Shown one piece after another: positions 1 through 11,082 of a DNA stretch of 64,000 nt. Within the stretch, counting starts at the first letter, position 1. Every line of letters starts with the position of its first letter. A program made the position numbers and the translations under genes. The notes beneath the pieces are model-generated. The model saw only the letters and a list, made by a program, of their open reading frames with translations, searched no databases and was not told where the DNA came from. The stretch is from Alphaproteobacteria bacterium (lineage in GTDB: Bacteria > Pseudomonadota > Alphaproteobacteria > Micropepsales > Micropepsaceae). The stretch is taken from contig JAJPHG010000011.1 in the NCBI GenBank assembly GCA_021325375.1, positions 124,001 to 188,000 on the forward strand, in the 5' to 3' direction.

Positions 1-571
1 TGCCGCGGCATTGCGGGCAGGTGCGCTCGATGGTGAAGAAGCCCTGCTGCGCGCGAACCTTGCCGATGCCGCTGCAGGTCGGGCACTGCTCGGGCTTGGA
101 GCCCGCTTCGGCGCCGGTGCCTGAGCACGCCTCGCAGGCGACCGCGCTCGGCACCCGGATCTGGGTCGCCCGCCCCGTGAACGCTTCCTCCAGCGTGATC
201 TCGAGATTGTAGCGCAGGTCGCCGCCGCGGTTCTGGCGGCGGCCCTGCTTGCCGCGGCCGCCGAACTCGCCGAACAGATCCTCGAAGATGTCGCTGAAGG
301 ACGATGTGAAGTCGAACGGGTTGCCGTGGCCGCGCCCGCCGCCCTGCTCGAAGGCGGCATGGCCGAAGCGGTCATAGGCCGCGCGCTTCTGCTCGTCCTT
401 CAGGACGTCGTAGGCTTCGTTGATTTCCTTGAACTTGATCTCGGCGGTGTGGTCGCCCGGATTCTTGTCCGGGTGCAGCTCCATCGCGAGCTTGCGGAAC
501 GACGCCTTGACCTCGGTCGTGGCGGCGCCTTTCTTCAGGCCGAGTACGTCGTAATAGTCGCGCTTGCTCAT
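1..571 (-). CDS. dnaJ: Chaperone DnaJ (Hsp40), C-terminal part beyond the window edge
   Basis: Co-chaperone that delivers substrates to DnaK and stimulates its ATPase. About 190 residues are visible. They hold an N-terminal J domain with the HPD motif (LHPDKNPGD), a Gly/Phe-rich linker ([12 protein letters not shown]) and the start of the zinc-binding region, with CxxCxGxG repeats ([22 protein letters not shown]). The start [11 protein letters not shown] is typical of the family. The gene lies 54 nt downstream of dnaK on the same strand, the usual dnaKJ order, so it is probably co-transcribed from the heat-shock promoter in front of dnaK. The C-terminal substrate-binding domains are outside the window. 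Confidence 0.97.
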   Translation of the reverse strand, partial: MSKRDYYDVLGLKKGAATTEVKASFRKLAMELHPDKNPGDHTAEIKFKEINEAYDVLKDEQKRAAYDRFGHAAFEQGGGRGHGNPFDFTSSFSDIFEDLFGEFGGRGKQGRRQNRGGDLRYNLEITLEEAFTGRATQIRVPSAVACEACSGTGAEAGSKPEQCPTCSGIGKVRAQQGFFTIERTCPQCRG

Positions 572-625
572 CGCCCAGCCGGATAAGCTTCGGGGCCGCC
601 GTGTTCGGCAGCCCCGAAAGGAAGA

Positions 626-2545
<1,920 letters not shown>

Positions 2546-2662
2546 GTCTAGTTCCTCTCTCCAGCGATGGAGTCCTGGCCCTCAAGAGGCGCCTTCCGGC
2601 CCATCCCATTGACTCAATTGATAAAACCGGCGCGGAGCAGAAACCCCCGCCGGTCCTGGGGG

Positions 2663-2693
2663 GTATATAGGATCGACATATCGGCCGTGCAAG
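2663..2693 (-). promoter_or_regulatory. Candidate RpoH (heat-shock) promoter for dnaK-dnaJ
   Basis: On the minus strand CTTG (2693-2690) is followed after 18 nt by CCTATATA (2671-2664). This matches the alphaproteobacterial sigma-32 pattern CTTG-N17/18-CYTATNT. It lies about 120 nt upstream of the dnaK start. The same bases also read as a weak sigma-70 promoter (TTGCAC-N17-TATATA), so dual use is possible. Confidence 0.55.
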
Positions 2694-2757
2694 GCTTGGG
2701 GAAATTCCCTTCAACCGTGCCCGGTGGTAATATTTCCTACCGCCTTTCCGGGAGTCT

Positions 2758-3036
2758 ATGCCGATGTCCAAGATCGAGAAAATCAGCGTCGCGCTGCCGA
2801 GCGAAATGGTCGCCGCGATCAGGGCGGCCGTCGAGTCCGGTGACTATGCGACCAACAGCGACGTCATGCGCGACGCCCTGCGCGATTGGCGCATGCGCCG
2901 CCGCGTCGAGGAAATCGAAATCGAAGAGATGCGCCGTATGGTGCAAGAGGGCATCGACAGCGGTCCGTCACTCGACGGTGAAACGGAGTTTGCGCGCCTC
3001 AAGGCCAAATACGCCGTGACGGCCGAAGCCAAATGA
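2758..3036 (+). CDS. ParD-like ribbon-helix-helix antitoxin
   Basis: Antitoxin of a type II ParDE module, 92 aa. The N-terminal ribbon-helix-helix (KISVALPSEMVAAIRAAVES...TNSDVMRDALRDW) should bind DNA for autoregulation, and the charged C-terminal tail should wrap the toxin. The start may be either ATG at 2758 or 2764. Its stop overlaps the ATG of the toxin gene, so the two are translationally coupled. It is divergent from dnaK. Confidence 0.9.
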   Translation: MPMSKIEKISVALPSEMVAAIRAAVESGDYATNSDVMRDALRDWRMRRRVEEIEIEEMRRMVQEGIDSGPSLDGETEFARLKAKYAVTAEAK

Positions 3037-3332
3037 AGCCGTTTCGGCTGGCGCCAAAGGCGTCCGCGGATCTCGATCAGATCGCCGCGTTCATCGCGCG
3101 CGACAATCCTATCAGGGCGGCTACGTTCGTCGAAGAACTCCTCTCTGTCTGCCGGCGTATTCCGGCTCATCCCGAAAACTATCCGCGTCGCTCACATCTC
3201 GGCCCGGGCATGCGTGTCGCGATTCACAAGAGCTATCTGGTGTTCTTCACCAATCATCCCGACGAAATCCGCGTCGAGCGCGTGCTCCACAGCGCACGCA
3301 ATACCGCGCGTCTGTTCGAAGAAGACCGTTAG
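3033..3332 (+). CDS. ParE/RelE-superfamily toxin
   Basis: Toxin partner of the preceding ParD-like gene, 99 aa. It shows the ParE pattern: N-terminal APKASADLDQIAAFIARDNP, a central basic PRRSHLGPGMRVAIHKSYLVFF and C-terminal IRVERVLHSARN. ParE proteins generally poison DNA gyrase. The start ATG (3033) overlaps the antitoxin stop. The gene ends against the convergent M20 peptidase gene with no gap. No frame disruption is seen, so the toxin should be functional. Confidence 0.9.
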   Translation: MKPFRLAPKASADLDQIAAFIARDNPIRAATFVEELLSVCRRIPAHPENYPRRSHLGPGMRVAIHKSYLVFFTNHPDEIRVERVLHSARNTARLFEEDR

Positions 3333-4748
3333 CTACGTCCGCCCCGCATGATCCGCGAGCACGTCGGCGATGCAGGCGCTCACTTTCTTCGCGGTCGGCA
3401 CGTCGAGGAATTCGTTGGGGCCGTGGGCGTTGGAGTGGGGGCCGAGGACGCCCGTCACCACGAACTGCGTCCTGGGATAGCGCTTTCCCAGCATCGCCAT
3501 GAAGGGGATCGAGCCGCCTTCGCCCATGAACGCGACGGGCTTTCCGAAATGCGCGGTCGAGGCGCGCTTCAGGCTCTCCAGAAGCCACGGCGCGAGCGCC
3601 GGCGCGTTCCAGCCGCTCTGGCCTTCCTCGGCGTGGAACTCGACCTCGGCGCCATAGGGCGGGTTGGCCTCGAGCGCGTCCTTGACGACCTTCGTCGCCT
3701 TCACCGCGTCGCAGGTCGGCGGCGTGCGCAGCGAAAGCTTCAGCGTCGAATAGGGCAGCAGAACGTTGCCCGCGTTCTCGGGTTCGGGATAGCCGTCCAT
3801 GCCCGTGATGGCAAGCTGCGGCCGCCAGGTGCGGTTCAGGATCATCTCGGTGACGTCGGGCGCCATCGGCTTGGTGTGGCCCGCGAACGGCATCTTGGTG
3901 AAGACCTCATCGCCCAGGATCGCTGCGGCCTGGCGCGCCTGCTCCAGGCGCTCGGGCGGGATCTGCACGAAGCACTCGTCGAGCTTGATCTGGCCGGTCT
4001 CCTCGTCCTCGATGCGCGACAGAAGCCGGCGCGCGATGCGGAAGGACGACGGCACCAGCCCGCTCGCATCGCCCGAATGCACGCCCTCGGTCAGCACGCG
4101 CACGGTCAGATTGCCCATCGAGATGCCGCGCAGCGACGTGGTGAGCCAGAGCTGATCGTAATTGCCGCAGCCGGAATCCAAACACACGACCAGCGACGGC
4201 GTGCCGATGCGGTCCGACAGATGATCGATATAGAAGGGGAGATCGTAGCTTCCCGATTCCTCGCACGCCTCGATCACGATCACGGCGCGGGCGTGGTGCC
4301 TGCCCTGCTCCTTGAGCGCGAGCAGCGCCGACAGCGCCGCGAACATCGCATAGCCGTCGTCGGCGCCGCCGCGTCCATAGAGGCGGCCGTCCTTCATCAC
4401 CGGCTCCCACGGCCCCGTGCCCTCGGCCCAGCCCTTCATCTCCGGCTGCTTGTCGAGATGGCCATAGAGCAGGACGGTGTCCTTGCCGTCGTCTTTGTTG
4501 TTTCCCGGCACCTCGATGAAGATCAGCGGCGTGCGGTCCTTCAGCCGCACGACCTCGAGCGTGGAGCCGGGGAGTTGTTTGAGTTTCTCCCGCGCCCAGC
4601 CCTCGAACATCGCCACGACCTTGTCCATGTAGCCGTGCTCGACCCATTTGGGATCGAAGGCCGGCGACTTGTTGGGGATGCGGATGTAGTCGGTCAAGGT
4701 AGGGACGATGTCGCCGTCCCAGAGTGTCTCGAGAAAGACGCCGGCCAT
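3333..4748 (-). CDS. M20-family metallopeptidase (carnosine dipeptidase-like)
   Basis: Zinc dipeptidase of the M20/CNDP type, cytosolic. Metal ligands and catalytic residues are visible in order: LLYGHLDKQPE (His, Asp), GRGGADDGYAM (bridging Asp), EACEESGS (catalytic and ligand Glu), CLDSGCG (Asp) and GPHSNAHGPNEF (last His). I chose the ATG at 4748 (MAGVFLETLWD, 471 aa), which has GAGG five nucleotides upstream and matches where homologues begin. An in-frame ATG at 4778 would add 10 residues with a poorer ribosome-binding site. The substrate cannot be told from the sequence. Confidence 0.9.
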   Translation of the reverse strand: MAGVFLETLWDGDIVPTLTDYIRIPNKSPAFDPKWVEHGYMDKVVAMFEGWAREKLKQLPGSTLEVVRLKDRTPLIFIEVPGNNKDDGKDTVLLYGHLDKQPEMKGWAEGTGPWEPVMKDGRLYGRGGADDGYAMFAALSALLALKEQGRHHARAVIVIEACEESGSYDLPFYIDHLSDRIGTPSLVVCLDSGCGNYDQLWLTTSLRGISMGNLTVRVLTEGVHSGDASGLVPSSFRIARRLLSRIEDEETGQIKLDECFVQIPPERLEQARQAAAILGDEVFTKMPFAGHTKPMAPDVTEMILNRTWRPQLAITGMDGYPEPENAGNVLLPYSTLKLSLRTPPTCDAVKATKVVKDALEANPPYGAEVEFHAEEGQSGWNAPALAPWLLESLKRASTAHFGKPVAFMGEGGSIPFMAMLGKRYPRTQFVVTGVLGPHSNAHGPNEFLDVPTAKKVSACIADVLADHAGRT

Positions 4749-4813
4749 TTCGTCCTCGCGGTTGCGCGTTCGCGGCATGAGTATTACATTCCGAGGTAGG
4801 AAAGGGAACGCCC

Positions 4814-5062
4814 ATGCGAATTACGACAAAGGGGCAGGTGACGATCCCCGCGCGCCTGCGCGAGAAGGCGGGATTGCTGCCGAACACCGAGGTCGAGTTC
4901 GCTTATGACGGAAAAGGCAGCGTTCGCCTGTTCCGGGCACGCAAGTCCAAGGCCAAGACGCGCGGCGAAAAGCTGGTGGAACAATTGATCGAAGCGGGCC
5001 GGCGATATCCGCGCAAGATGACCACAGACGAGATCATGGCGCTGACGCGCGGTGACGATTGA
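4814..5062 (+). CDS. AbrB/MazE-type antitoxin
   Basis: DNA-binding antitoxin of 82 aa with the SpoVT/AbrB swapped-hairpin pattern at the N-terminus (MRITTKGQVTIPARLREKAG). The C-terminal helix (KLVEQLIEAGRRYPRKMTTDEIMALTRG) is the likely toxin-binding region. It is followed by a PIN toxin gene whose ATG shares one base with its stop (TGATG). Probably autoregulates the pair. Confidence 0.9.
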   Translation: MRITTKGQVTIPARLREKAGLLPNTEVEFAYDGKGSVRLFRARKSKAKTRGEKLVEQLIEAGRRYPRKMTTDEIMALTRGDD

Positions 5063-5466
5063 TGGGCGCCGTCCTGGTCGACAGCAATATTCTGCTTGAC
5101 CTTTTCGATACCGGTTCCGAGTGGTTTTCGTGGTCCAGGGATGCTCTGCGGATCGCGGCGGAACGTTCGAACCTCGTCATCAATCCGGTGATCTATGCCG
5201 AAATCTCGGTCGGCTATGATGGAATCGAGATGGTGGATGCGCTTCTTCCGCCGTTCCTGCAGCGCGAGCCTATCTCATTCGAAGCCGCCTTTCTCGCCGG
5301 CAAGGCCTACCAGATTTACCGGCGTCGCGGCGGCCCGCGGCGCTCGCCCTTGCCCGATTTCTTCATCGGCGCGCATGCCGCCGTCGCGGGTTACGAGATT
5401 CTGACGCGCGACGCGGCGCGCTATCGGACCTATTTTCCGGGATTGAAGATCACCGCGCCGGACTAG
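5062..5466 (+). CDS. VapC-like PIN-domain ribonuclease toxin
   Basis: Mg-dependent RNase toxin, 134 aa, partner of the upstream AbrB antitoxin. PIN acidic residues are in place: VDSNILLDLF (first Asp), VIYAEIS (Glu), LPDFFIGAHA (Asp) and LTRDAARY (last Asp). The ATG at 5062 overlaps the antitoxin stop codon and indicates coupling. An AbrB antitoxin with a VapC toxin is a common alphaproteobacterial combination. Intact by eye. Confidence 0.9.
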   Translation: MGAVLVDSNILLDLFDTGSEWFSWSRDALRIAAERSNLVINPVIYAEISVGYDGIEMVDALLPPFLQREPISFEAAFLAGKAYQIYRRRGGPRRSPLPDFFIGAHAAVAGYEILTRDAARYRTYFPGLKITAPD

Positions 5467-5496
5467 GCGCGATGGTGCACGCAAGAGGGGGCGCCG

Positions 5497-5967
5497 ATGT
5501 ATTTCGCTTCTGTCCTGATGCTCACCTTGGTCTTGCCGCTGGGGTCGGCCTATGCCGAGCATGAATTGGTCCGGGAGAGCCTTCCGTGGATGCTTGTGGT
5601 GGGCAAGTGGTGGGCGTTCTGGGCAGGCGGGGTGAGGCTCTTGATCGCCGGCGCGCGCCAGCAGGTCCAGCCGCGCTTTACGTCGCAGACGATCTTCGGC
5701 ATCGAGAGCGACGATCCGTTGCCCTTCATCCGCGAACTCGGCATGGCCAATTGCGCGATGGGGGTGTTGGGCATCACTGCGGCGTTCGTGCCCGCTTTCG
5801 TGCTTCCCGCCGCGATCGTGACGGGCCTCTACTACCTTCAGGCCGGCATCGGCCATGTCCGCCACGGCGGCCGCAATCTCCAGCGCAACGTCGCGATGGT
5901 GAGCGACCTCACCGTCGCGGCGGCGCTGCTGGGGTATGTGGGGTGGGCGGCGGCGTCCTACCTATAG
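5497..5967 (+). CDS. DUF6790-like integral membrane protein
   Basis: A 156-aa inner-membrane protein with about four hydrophobic segments, including residues 2-20, a central stretch around [16 protein letters not shown], and a C-terminal segment. It resembles the DUF6790 family, whose function is unknown. The start ATG follows AGAGGGGGCGCCG. It runs convergently into the malic enzyme gene and overlaps it by six bases. No operon partner is evident. Confidence 0.75.
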   Translation: MYFASVLMLTLVLPLGSAYAEHELVRESLPWMLVVGKWWAFWAGGVRLLIAGARQQVQPRFTSQTIFGIESDDPLPFIRELGMANCAMGVLGITAAFVPAFVLPAAIVTGLYYLQAGIGHVRHGGRNLQRNVAMVSDLTVAAALLGYVGWAAASYL

Positions 5968-8212
5968 CGCCGCCACCAGGGCTGCGTTGTAGATCTCGCT
6001 CATCTTGGCGCCGAGCGGGGCGATCTGGACGGACTTCTCTAGCCCGATCAGCAGCGGTCCCATCATCGTCACGCCGCCGATCTGCGACAGGAGCTTGGTC
6101 GAGATGGACGCCGAGTGGATCGCGGGCATGACCAGCACGTTCGCCGTGTCGGTCAGCCGGCAGAAGGGATAGAGCGCCATCCTGGCGCGGTCGAGCGCGA
6201 CGTCGGCGGCGATCTCGCCGTCATATTCGAAATCGACGCCGCGGTTGTCGAGGATATGCACGGCTTCCACGATGCGCTCGCTCCTTTCGCTGCGCGGAAA
6301 GCCGAAGGTCGAGGACGCCAGCAGCGCCACGCGCGGCGTCAGCTCGAAGTGGCGCGCGACGGCGGCGGTCTGCACCGCGATGTCCGCGAGCTCGGCCGAG
6401 GTCGGCATCTCGTGCACGCTGGTGTCGGCGACGAGCACCAGCCCTGCGCGCGTGAAGACCAGCATCACGCCGATGGGCCGCTCGCCGCGCGGGCTGTCGA
6501 GCACCAGGCGCACGTCGCTCAGCGCCACCTGATAGGAGCGCGTGACACCGGTCACCATCGCGTCGGCGTCGTCCGCCGCCAGCATCGACGCCGCATAGAC
6601 GTTGCGGTCGTTGACGACGAGCCGGACGCAGTCGCGATGGAGAAGGCCCTTGCGCTGGGCGCGCTTGTAGAGCGCGTCGACATAGGGCGAGGCCTGGCGC
6701 GCCGACGCCGGCACGCGGATCTCGAGCGAGCCCTCGTCGAGGCCGGCGTTGCGGATGCCCTGCTTGATCACCTCCTCGCGGCCGACGAGATAGGCCTTGC
6801 CGAGGCCGGAGTTCTGGAACGCCGCCGCGGCGCGGATCACCGATTCCTCCTCGCCCTCGGCAAAGACGATGCGCTTGGGATTGGCGCGCACCGCCGCGGT
6901 GATCTTCTGGAACAGCGAGGCCGACGGGTCGAGCCGCGCCGAAAGCTGGTGGCGATAGAGGTCGCAATCCTTCAGTTCGCGCCGCGCGACGCCGGTGCGC
7001 ACCGCGGCCTCCGCCACCGCCGACGACACGCGGCTGATCAGGCGCGGATCGAAGGGGACGGGGATGATGTAGTCGGGCCCGTAGACCGGACGCGCGCCCA
7101 GATAGGCGGACGCGACCTCGTCGGGCACGTCCTCGCGGGCGAGCGCCGCGAGCGCCTCGGCGGCGGCGATCTTCATCGCCTCGTTGATCGTCCGTGCACG
7201 GACGTCCAGCGCGCCGCGGAAGATGTAAGGAAAGCCCAGCACGTTGTTGACCTGGTTGGGATAGTCGCTGCGGCCCGTCGCGACGATGGCGTCGGGGCGC
7301 ACGGCCTTGACCTCTTCCGGCGTGATCTCGGGGTCGGGATTGGCCATGGCGAACACGATCGGCGCCTTGGCCATGGTCTTGACCATGTCCTGCGTCACCG
7401 CCCTTGACCGACAGCCCGAGTAACACGTCGCAATCCACAAGCGCTTCGGCCAGCGTGCGCGCCTTGGTCTCAACGGCGTGGGCGGACTTCCACTGGTTCA
7501 TGCCGTTGGTGCGGCCGCGATAGATGACACCCTTGGTGTCGCACAGGATCGCGTTGCCCTGCGGCAGGCCCATGGATTTGAGCAATTCCAGACACGCGAT
7601 GCCGGCCGCCCCCGCGCCGTTCACCACGACCTTGATGTCGCCGATCTTGCGCCCCGTCAGGTGGCACGCATTGATCACGCCCGCGGCCGAGATGATCGCG
7701 GTGCCGTGCTGGTCGTCGTGGAAGACGGGGATGTCCATCAATTCGCGCAGACGCTCCTCGATGACGAAGCAGTCGGGCGCCTTGATGTCCTCCAGGTTGA
7801 TCCCGCCGAAGGTCGGGCCCAGATAGCGCACCGCCGCGACGAAAGCGTCGACGTCGGAGGTGTCGACCTCCAGGTCGATGGAATCCACGTCGGCGAAGCG
7901 CTTGAAGAGCACGGCCTTGCCCTCCATCACGGGCTTTGCGGCGAGCGCGCCCAGATCGCCCAGGCCCAGGATCGCCGTCCCGTTGGAGATCACCGCGACC
8001 AGATTGCCCTTGGCGGTGTAGTCATAGGCCGCGTCGGGGTTCTCGGCGATGACGCGCACCGGCACCGCCACGCCCGGCGAATAGGCGAGCGACAAGTCGC
8101 GCTGCGTCGCCATGGGCTTGGTCGGCGTGATCTCGAGTTTTCCGGGCTTGGCGCCGGCATGGAAGGCGAGCGCTTCCTCGTCGGTGAAGGACGGCCGTTT
8201 GATCGGGGGCAT
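5962..8212 (-). pseudogene. maeB: NADP-dependent malic enzyme (malic domain + phosphotransacetylase-like domain), frameshifted
   Basis: Oxidative decarboxylation of malate to pyruvate. The reading frame from 8212 encodes the N-terminal malic domain ([20 protein letters not shown]) and most of the NAD(P) domain ([17 protein letters not shown]) up to [10 protein letters not shown]. It then shifts at about 7396-7404 into another frame that continues [21 protein letters not shown] and the whole C-terminal phosphotransacetylase-like domain, ending at 5962. A two-base GC deletion in a GCGC run explains the shift exactly and would restore a 750-aa protein. Both halves are well conserved, so this is either a recent inactivation or a sequencing error. 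Confidence 0.9.
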
Positions 8213-8288
8213 GAGGGATTCCCTGCTGATCCACAGAATATCCGCCTTTGGCGCAGTGGAGACAACGCGCTTCTGCTAGGGTCGGGCC

Positions 8289-10952
8289 ATGAACGAGCAT
8301 GTCGCTGCCCCCGAGACCGACGCCACGCCCCTGATGGCGCAATATCTGGCGATCAAGGCGGCGCATCCGGAATATCTTCTTTTCTACCGCATGGGGGATT
8401 TCTACGAGCTGTTCTTCGACGACGCGGGCAAGGCGGCCGAGGCGCTCGACATCGCGCTGACCAAGCGCGGCAAGCATGCGGGCGAGGACATTCCGATGTG
8501 CGGCGTGCCGGTGCATGCCGCCGACGCGTATCTGGAGAAGCTGATCCGCAAGGGCTTCCGCGTCGCGGTCTGCGAGCAGGTCGAGGACCCGGCCGAGGCC
8601 AAGAAGCGCGGCTCGAAATCCGTGGTGAAGCGCGAGGTCGTGCGCCTGGTGACACCGGGCACGCTGACCGAGGATTCGCTGCTCGAGCCGCGCAGCGCCA
8701 ACGTGCTGGCGAGCCTCGGCCGCGCGGGCCATGAGCTGGCGCTCGCAAGCGTCGACATCAGCGGCGGCGCGTTCGAGGTCGCTGGGCTTGCGGCCGGCGA
8801 CCTCGGGCCTGAGCTTGCGCGCCTGAACCCCAGCGAAGTGCTGGTGCCGGATTCATTGCTCGCCGACGACGCGCTCGCGGCGGCCTTGAAGGCGCTCGGC
8901 CCCGCGCTGACGCCGCTGCCGTCGGTGAAATTCGAATCCCACGCCGGCGAACGCGCGTTGAAGACGCGCTACGGCGTCGCCTCGCTCGACGGCTTCGGCC
9001 AGTTCACGCGCGCCGAGCTGTCGGCGGCGGGTGCGCTTATCGCCTATCTGGAATTGACGCAGAAGGGTCGCTTCCCCGCGCTCGTGCCGCCGTCGCGCGG
9101 GCTTGCGAAGGCGCATATGAGCATCGATGCCGCGACGCGGCGCAATCTCGAACTGACGCAGACCTTGTCCGGCGAGCGCACGGGAAGCCTGCTCAGCGTC
9201 GTCGATTGGACGGTGACGGCGGCGGGCGCGCGCGAGCTGGCGTCGCGTCTCGCGGCCCCGCTGACCGATACGGCTGCGATCGGCGCGCGCCACGATGCCG
9301 TCGGCTTCTTCGCGAACGACAGCACGCTGCGCCGCGCGGTGCGCGAGGACCTGCGCCGCGCGCCCGACATCGCGCGCGCTCTGGCGCGCATCTCGGTCGG
9401 GCGCGGGGGGCCGCGCGATCTCGCGGCGCTGCGCGACGGCATCCGCATCAGCCGGCTGGTGCGCGAGAAGATCAATCTGGGCGACGGATTGGAACCCGCG
9501 CCGGGCGAAGTGCAGGGCGCGCATCTGGCGCTGATGGAGAACGTCGCAGCGGTGTCCCGGCTCGCGACCAGGCTCGACCAGGTGCTCGTGCCCGAGCCCG
9601 GCTTCTTCGCGCGCGACGGCGGCTTCATCGTCGCAGGCGCCCATCCCCCGCTCGACGAGGCGCGGCAGCTGCGCGACGAGAGCCGCCGCGTGGTCGCGGG
9701 GCTGGAGGCCGGCTATCGCGAGAAAAGCGGTGCGCCGCTCAAGATCAAGCACAACGGCGTGCTCGGCTATTTCATCGAGGTGACGCCGCAGCACGCCGAC
9801 AAGCTGATGAGCGGCGACGCGCGCACGCTCTTCCGCCACCGCCAGACCATGGCCGGCGCGGTGCGCTTCTCGACCGACGAGCTCGCCTCGCTCGACAGCC
9901 GCATCGCCGAGGCCGGTGCGCGCGCGCTGGCGCTGGAGCTCGCATTGTTCGACGAGATGGCAAGCGAGGCGATCGCGCAGGCCGCGGCACTTGGCTGCCT
10001 CGCCAACGCGCTCGCGGTGCTCGACGTGGCGAGCGCGCAGGGCGAACTCGCCATCGCGCGGCGTCTGGTGCGGCCCAAGATCGACGACAGCCTCGCCTTC
10101 CACATCGTGCGCGGGCGCCATCCTGTCGTGGAACTGGCGCTGGAGAAGAGCCATGAGAACGCCTTCGTGCCCAATGATTGCGAGCTGGGCCAAGACAGGC
10201 TCTGGCTCGTCACCGGCCCCAACATGGCGGGCAAGTCGACCTTCCTGCGCCAGAATGCGCTGATCGCGATCCTCGCCCAGGCAGGCGCCTTCGTCCCCGC
10301 GGACGCGGCGCATATCGGCATCGTCGACCGTCTCTTCAGCCGCGTCGGTGCCGGCGACGACCTCGCGGCCGGCCGCTCCACCTTCATGGTCGAGATGGTC
10401 GAGACCGCGGCGATCCTGAACCAGGCGACCGGGAAGAGCCTCGTCATCCTGGACGAGATCGGGCGCGGCACCGCGACCTTCGACGGGCTGGCCATCGCCT
10501 GGGCCGCGGTCGAGCACCTGCACGAGAAGAACAGGAGCAGCGCGCTCTTCGCCACCCACTATCACGAGATGACGGCGCTCGCCGAGCGCCTCTCCTCGCT
10601 TGCCTGCGTGACGATGCGCGTGCGCGAGTGGAACGACACCATCGTCTTCCTGCACGAGGTCGCGCCCGGCACCGCCGACCGCTCCTATGGCATCCATGTC
10701 GCCAAGCTCGCGGGCCTTCCGCCCGCCGTCGTCGCGCGCGCGCAAGAGGTGCTTGCGGCGCTGGAGGAGGGCCGCGAAGGCCACAAGCCGCTCGCCCGCA
10801 TCGACGACCTGCCGCTGTTCGCCGCGCAACCGGTGAAAGCGCCGGCCAAGACGAGCGCGGTGGAGGACGAGCTGCGCCAAATCTCCCCCGATGCGCTGAC
10901 GCCGAAACAGGCGCTTGATTTGCTCTACGCGCTGAAGAGCAAGCTCGACTGA
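8289..10952 (+). CDS. mutS: DNA mismatch repair protein MutS
   Basis: Recognises mismatches and recruits MutL. It has 887 aa, the usual length. The N-terminal mismatch-binding domain carries the Phe-x-Glu motif ([11 protein letters not shown]). The C-terminal ATPase has Walker A (GPNMAGKST, about residue 642), Walker B ([11 protein letters not shown]) and the signature region with FATHYHEM. The C-terminal helix for tetramer formation is present. It is divergent from maeB with a 76-bp gap. In alphaproteobacteria maeB and mutS are often neighbours. Confidence 0.98.
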   Translation: MNEHVAAPETDATPLMAQYLAIKAAHPEYLLFYRMGDFYELFFDDAGKAAEALDIALTKRGKHAGEDIPMCGVPVHAADAYLEKLIRKGFRVAVCEQVEDPAEAKKRGSKSVVKREVVRLVTPGTLTEDSLLEPRSANVLASLGRAGHELALASVDISGGAFEVAGLAAGDLGPELARLNPSEVLVPDSLLADDALAAALKALGPALTPLPSVKFESHAGERALKTRYGVASLDGFGQFTRAELSAAGALIAYLELTQKGRFPALVPPSRGLAKAHMSIDAATRRNLELTQTLSGERTGSLLSVVDWTVTAAGARELASRLAAPLTDTAAIGARHDAVGFFANDSTLRRAVREDLRRAPDIARALARISVGRGGPRDLAALRDGIRISRLVREKINLGDGLEPAPGEVQGAHLALMENVAAVSRLATRLDQVLVPEPGFFARDGGFIVAGAHPPLDEARQLRDESRRVVAGLEAGYREKSGAPLKIKHNGVLGYFIEVTPQHADKLMSGDARTLFRHRQTMAGAVRFSTDELASLDSRIAEAGARALALELALFDEMASEAIAQAAALGCLANALAVLDVASAQGELAIARRLVRPKIDDSLAFHIVRGRHPVVELALEKSHENAFVPNDCELGQDRLWLVTGPNMAGKSTFLRQNALIAILAQAGAFVPADAAHIGIVDRLFSRVGAGDDLAAGRSTFMVEMVETAAILNQATGKSLVILDEIGRGTATFDGLAIAWAAVEHLHEKNRSSALFATHYHEMTALAERLSSLACVTMRVREWNDTIVFLHEVAPGTADRSYGIHVAKLAGLPPAVVARAQEVLAALEEGREGHKPLARIDDLPLFAAQPVKAPAKTSAVEDELRQISPDALTPKQALDLLYALKSKLD

Positions 10953-10954
10953 AT

Positions 10955-11061
10955 CCTCCCCCGTACTTACGGGGGAGGTGGCGCGAAGCGCCGGAGGGGG
11001 ACGCCCCCCTCCGTCTCGCGCTGACGCGCTCGACACCTCCCCCGTAAACGGGGGAGGATAA
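10955..11061. repeat. Palindromic intergenic repeat between mutS and the S9 peptidase gene
   Basis: Two short hairpins of the form CCTCCCCCGTA...ACGGGGGAGG stand at both ends of this 107-bp stretch in inverted arrangement, with a GC-rich centre that is itself partly self-complementary (GGAGGGGG/CCCCCCTCC). The unit looks like a dispersed bacterial palindromic element. The first hairpin could also end mutS transcription. Confidence 0.65.
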
Positions 11062-11082
11062 GAAGGCTCTAGGGGGCCAACG

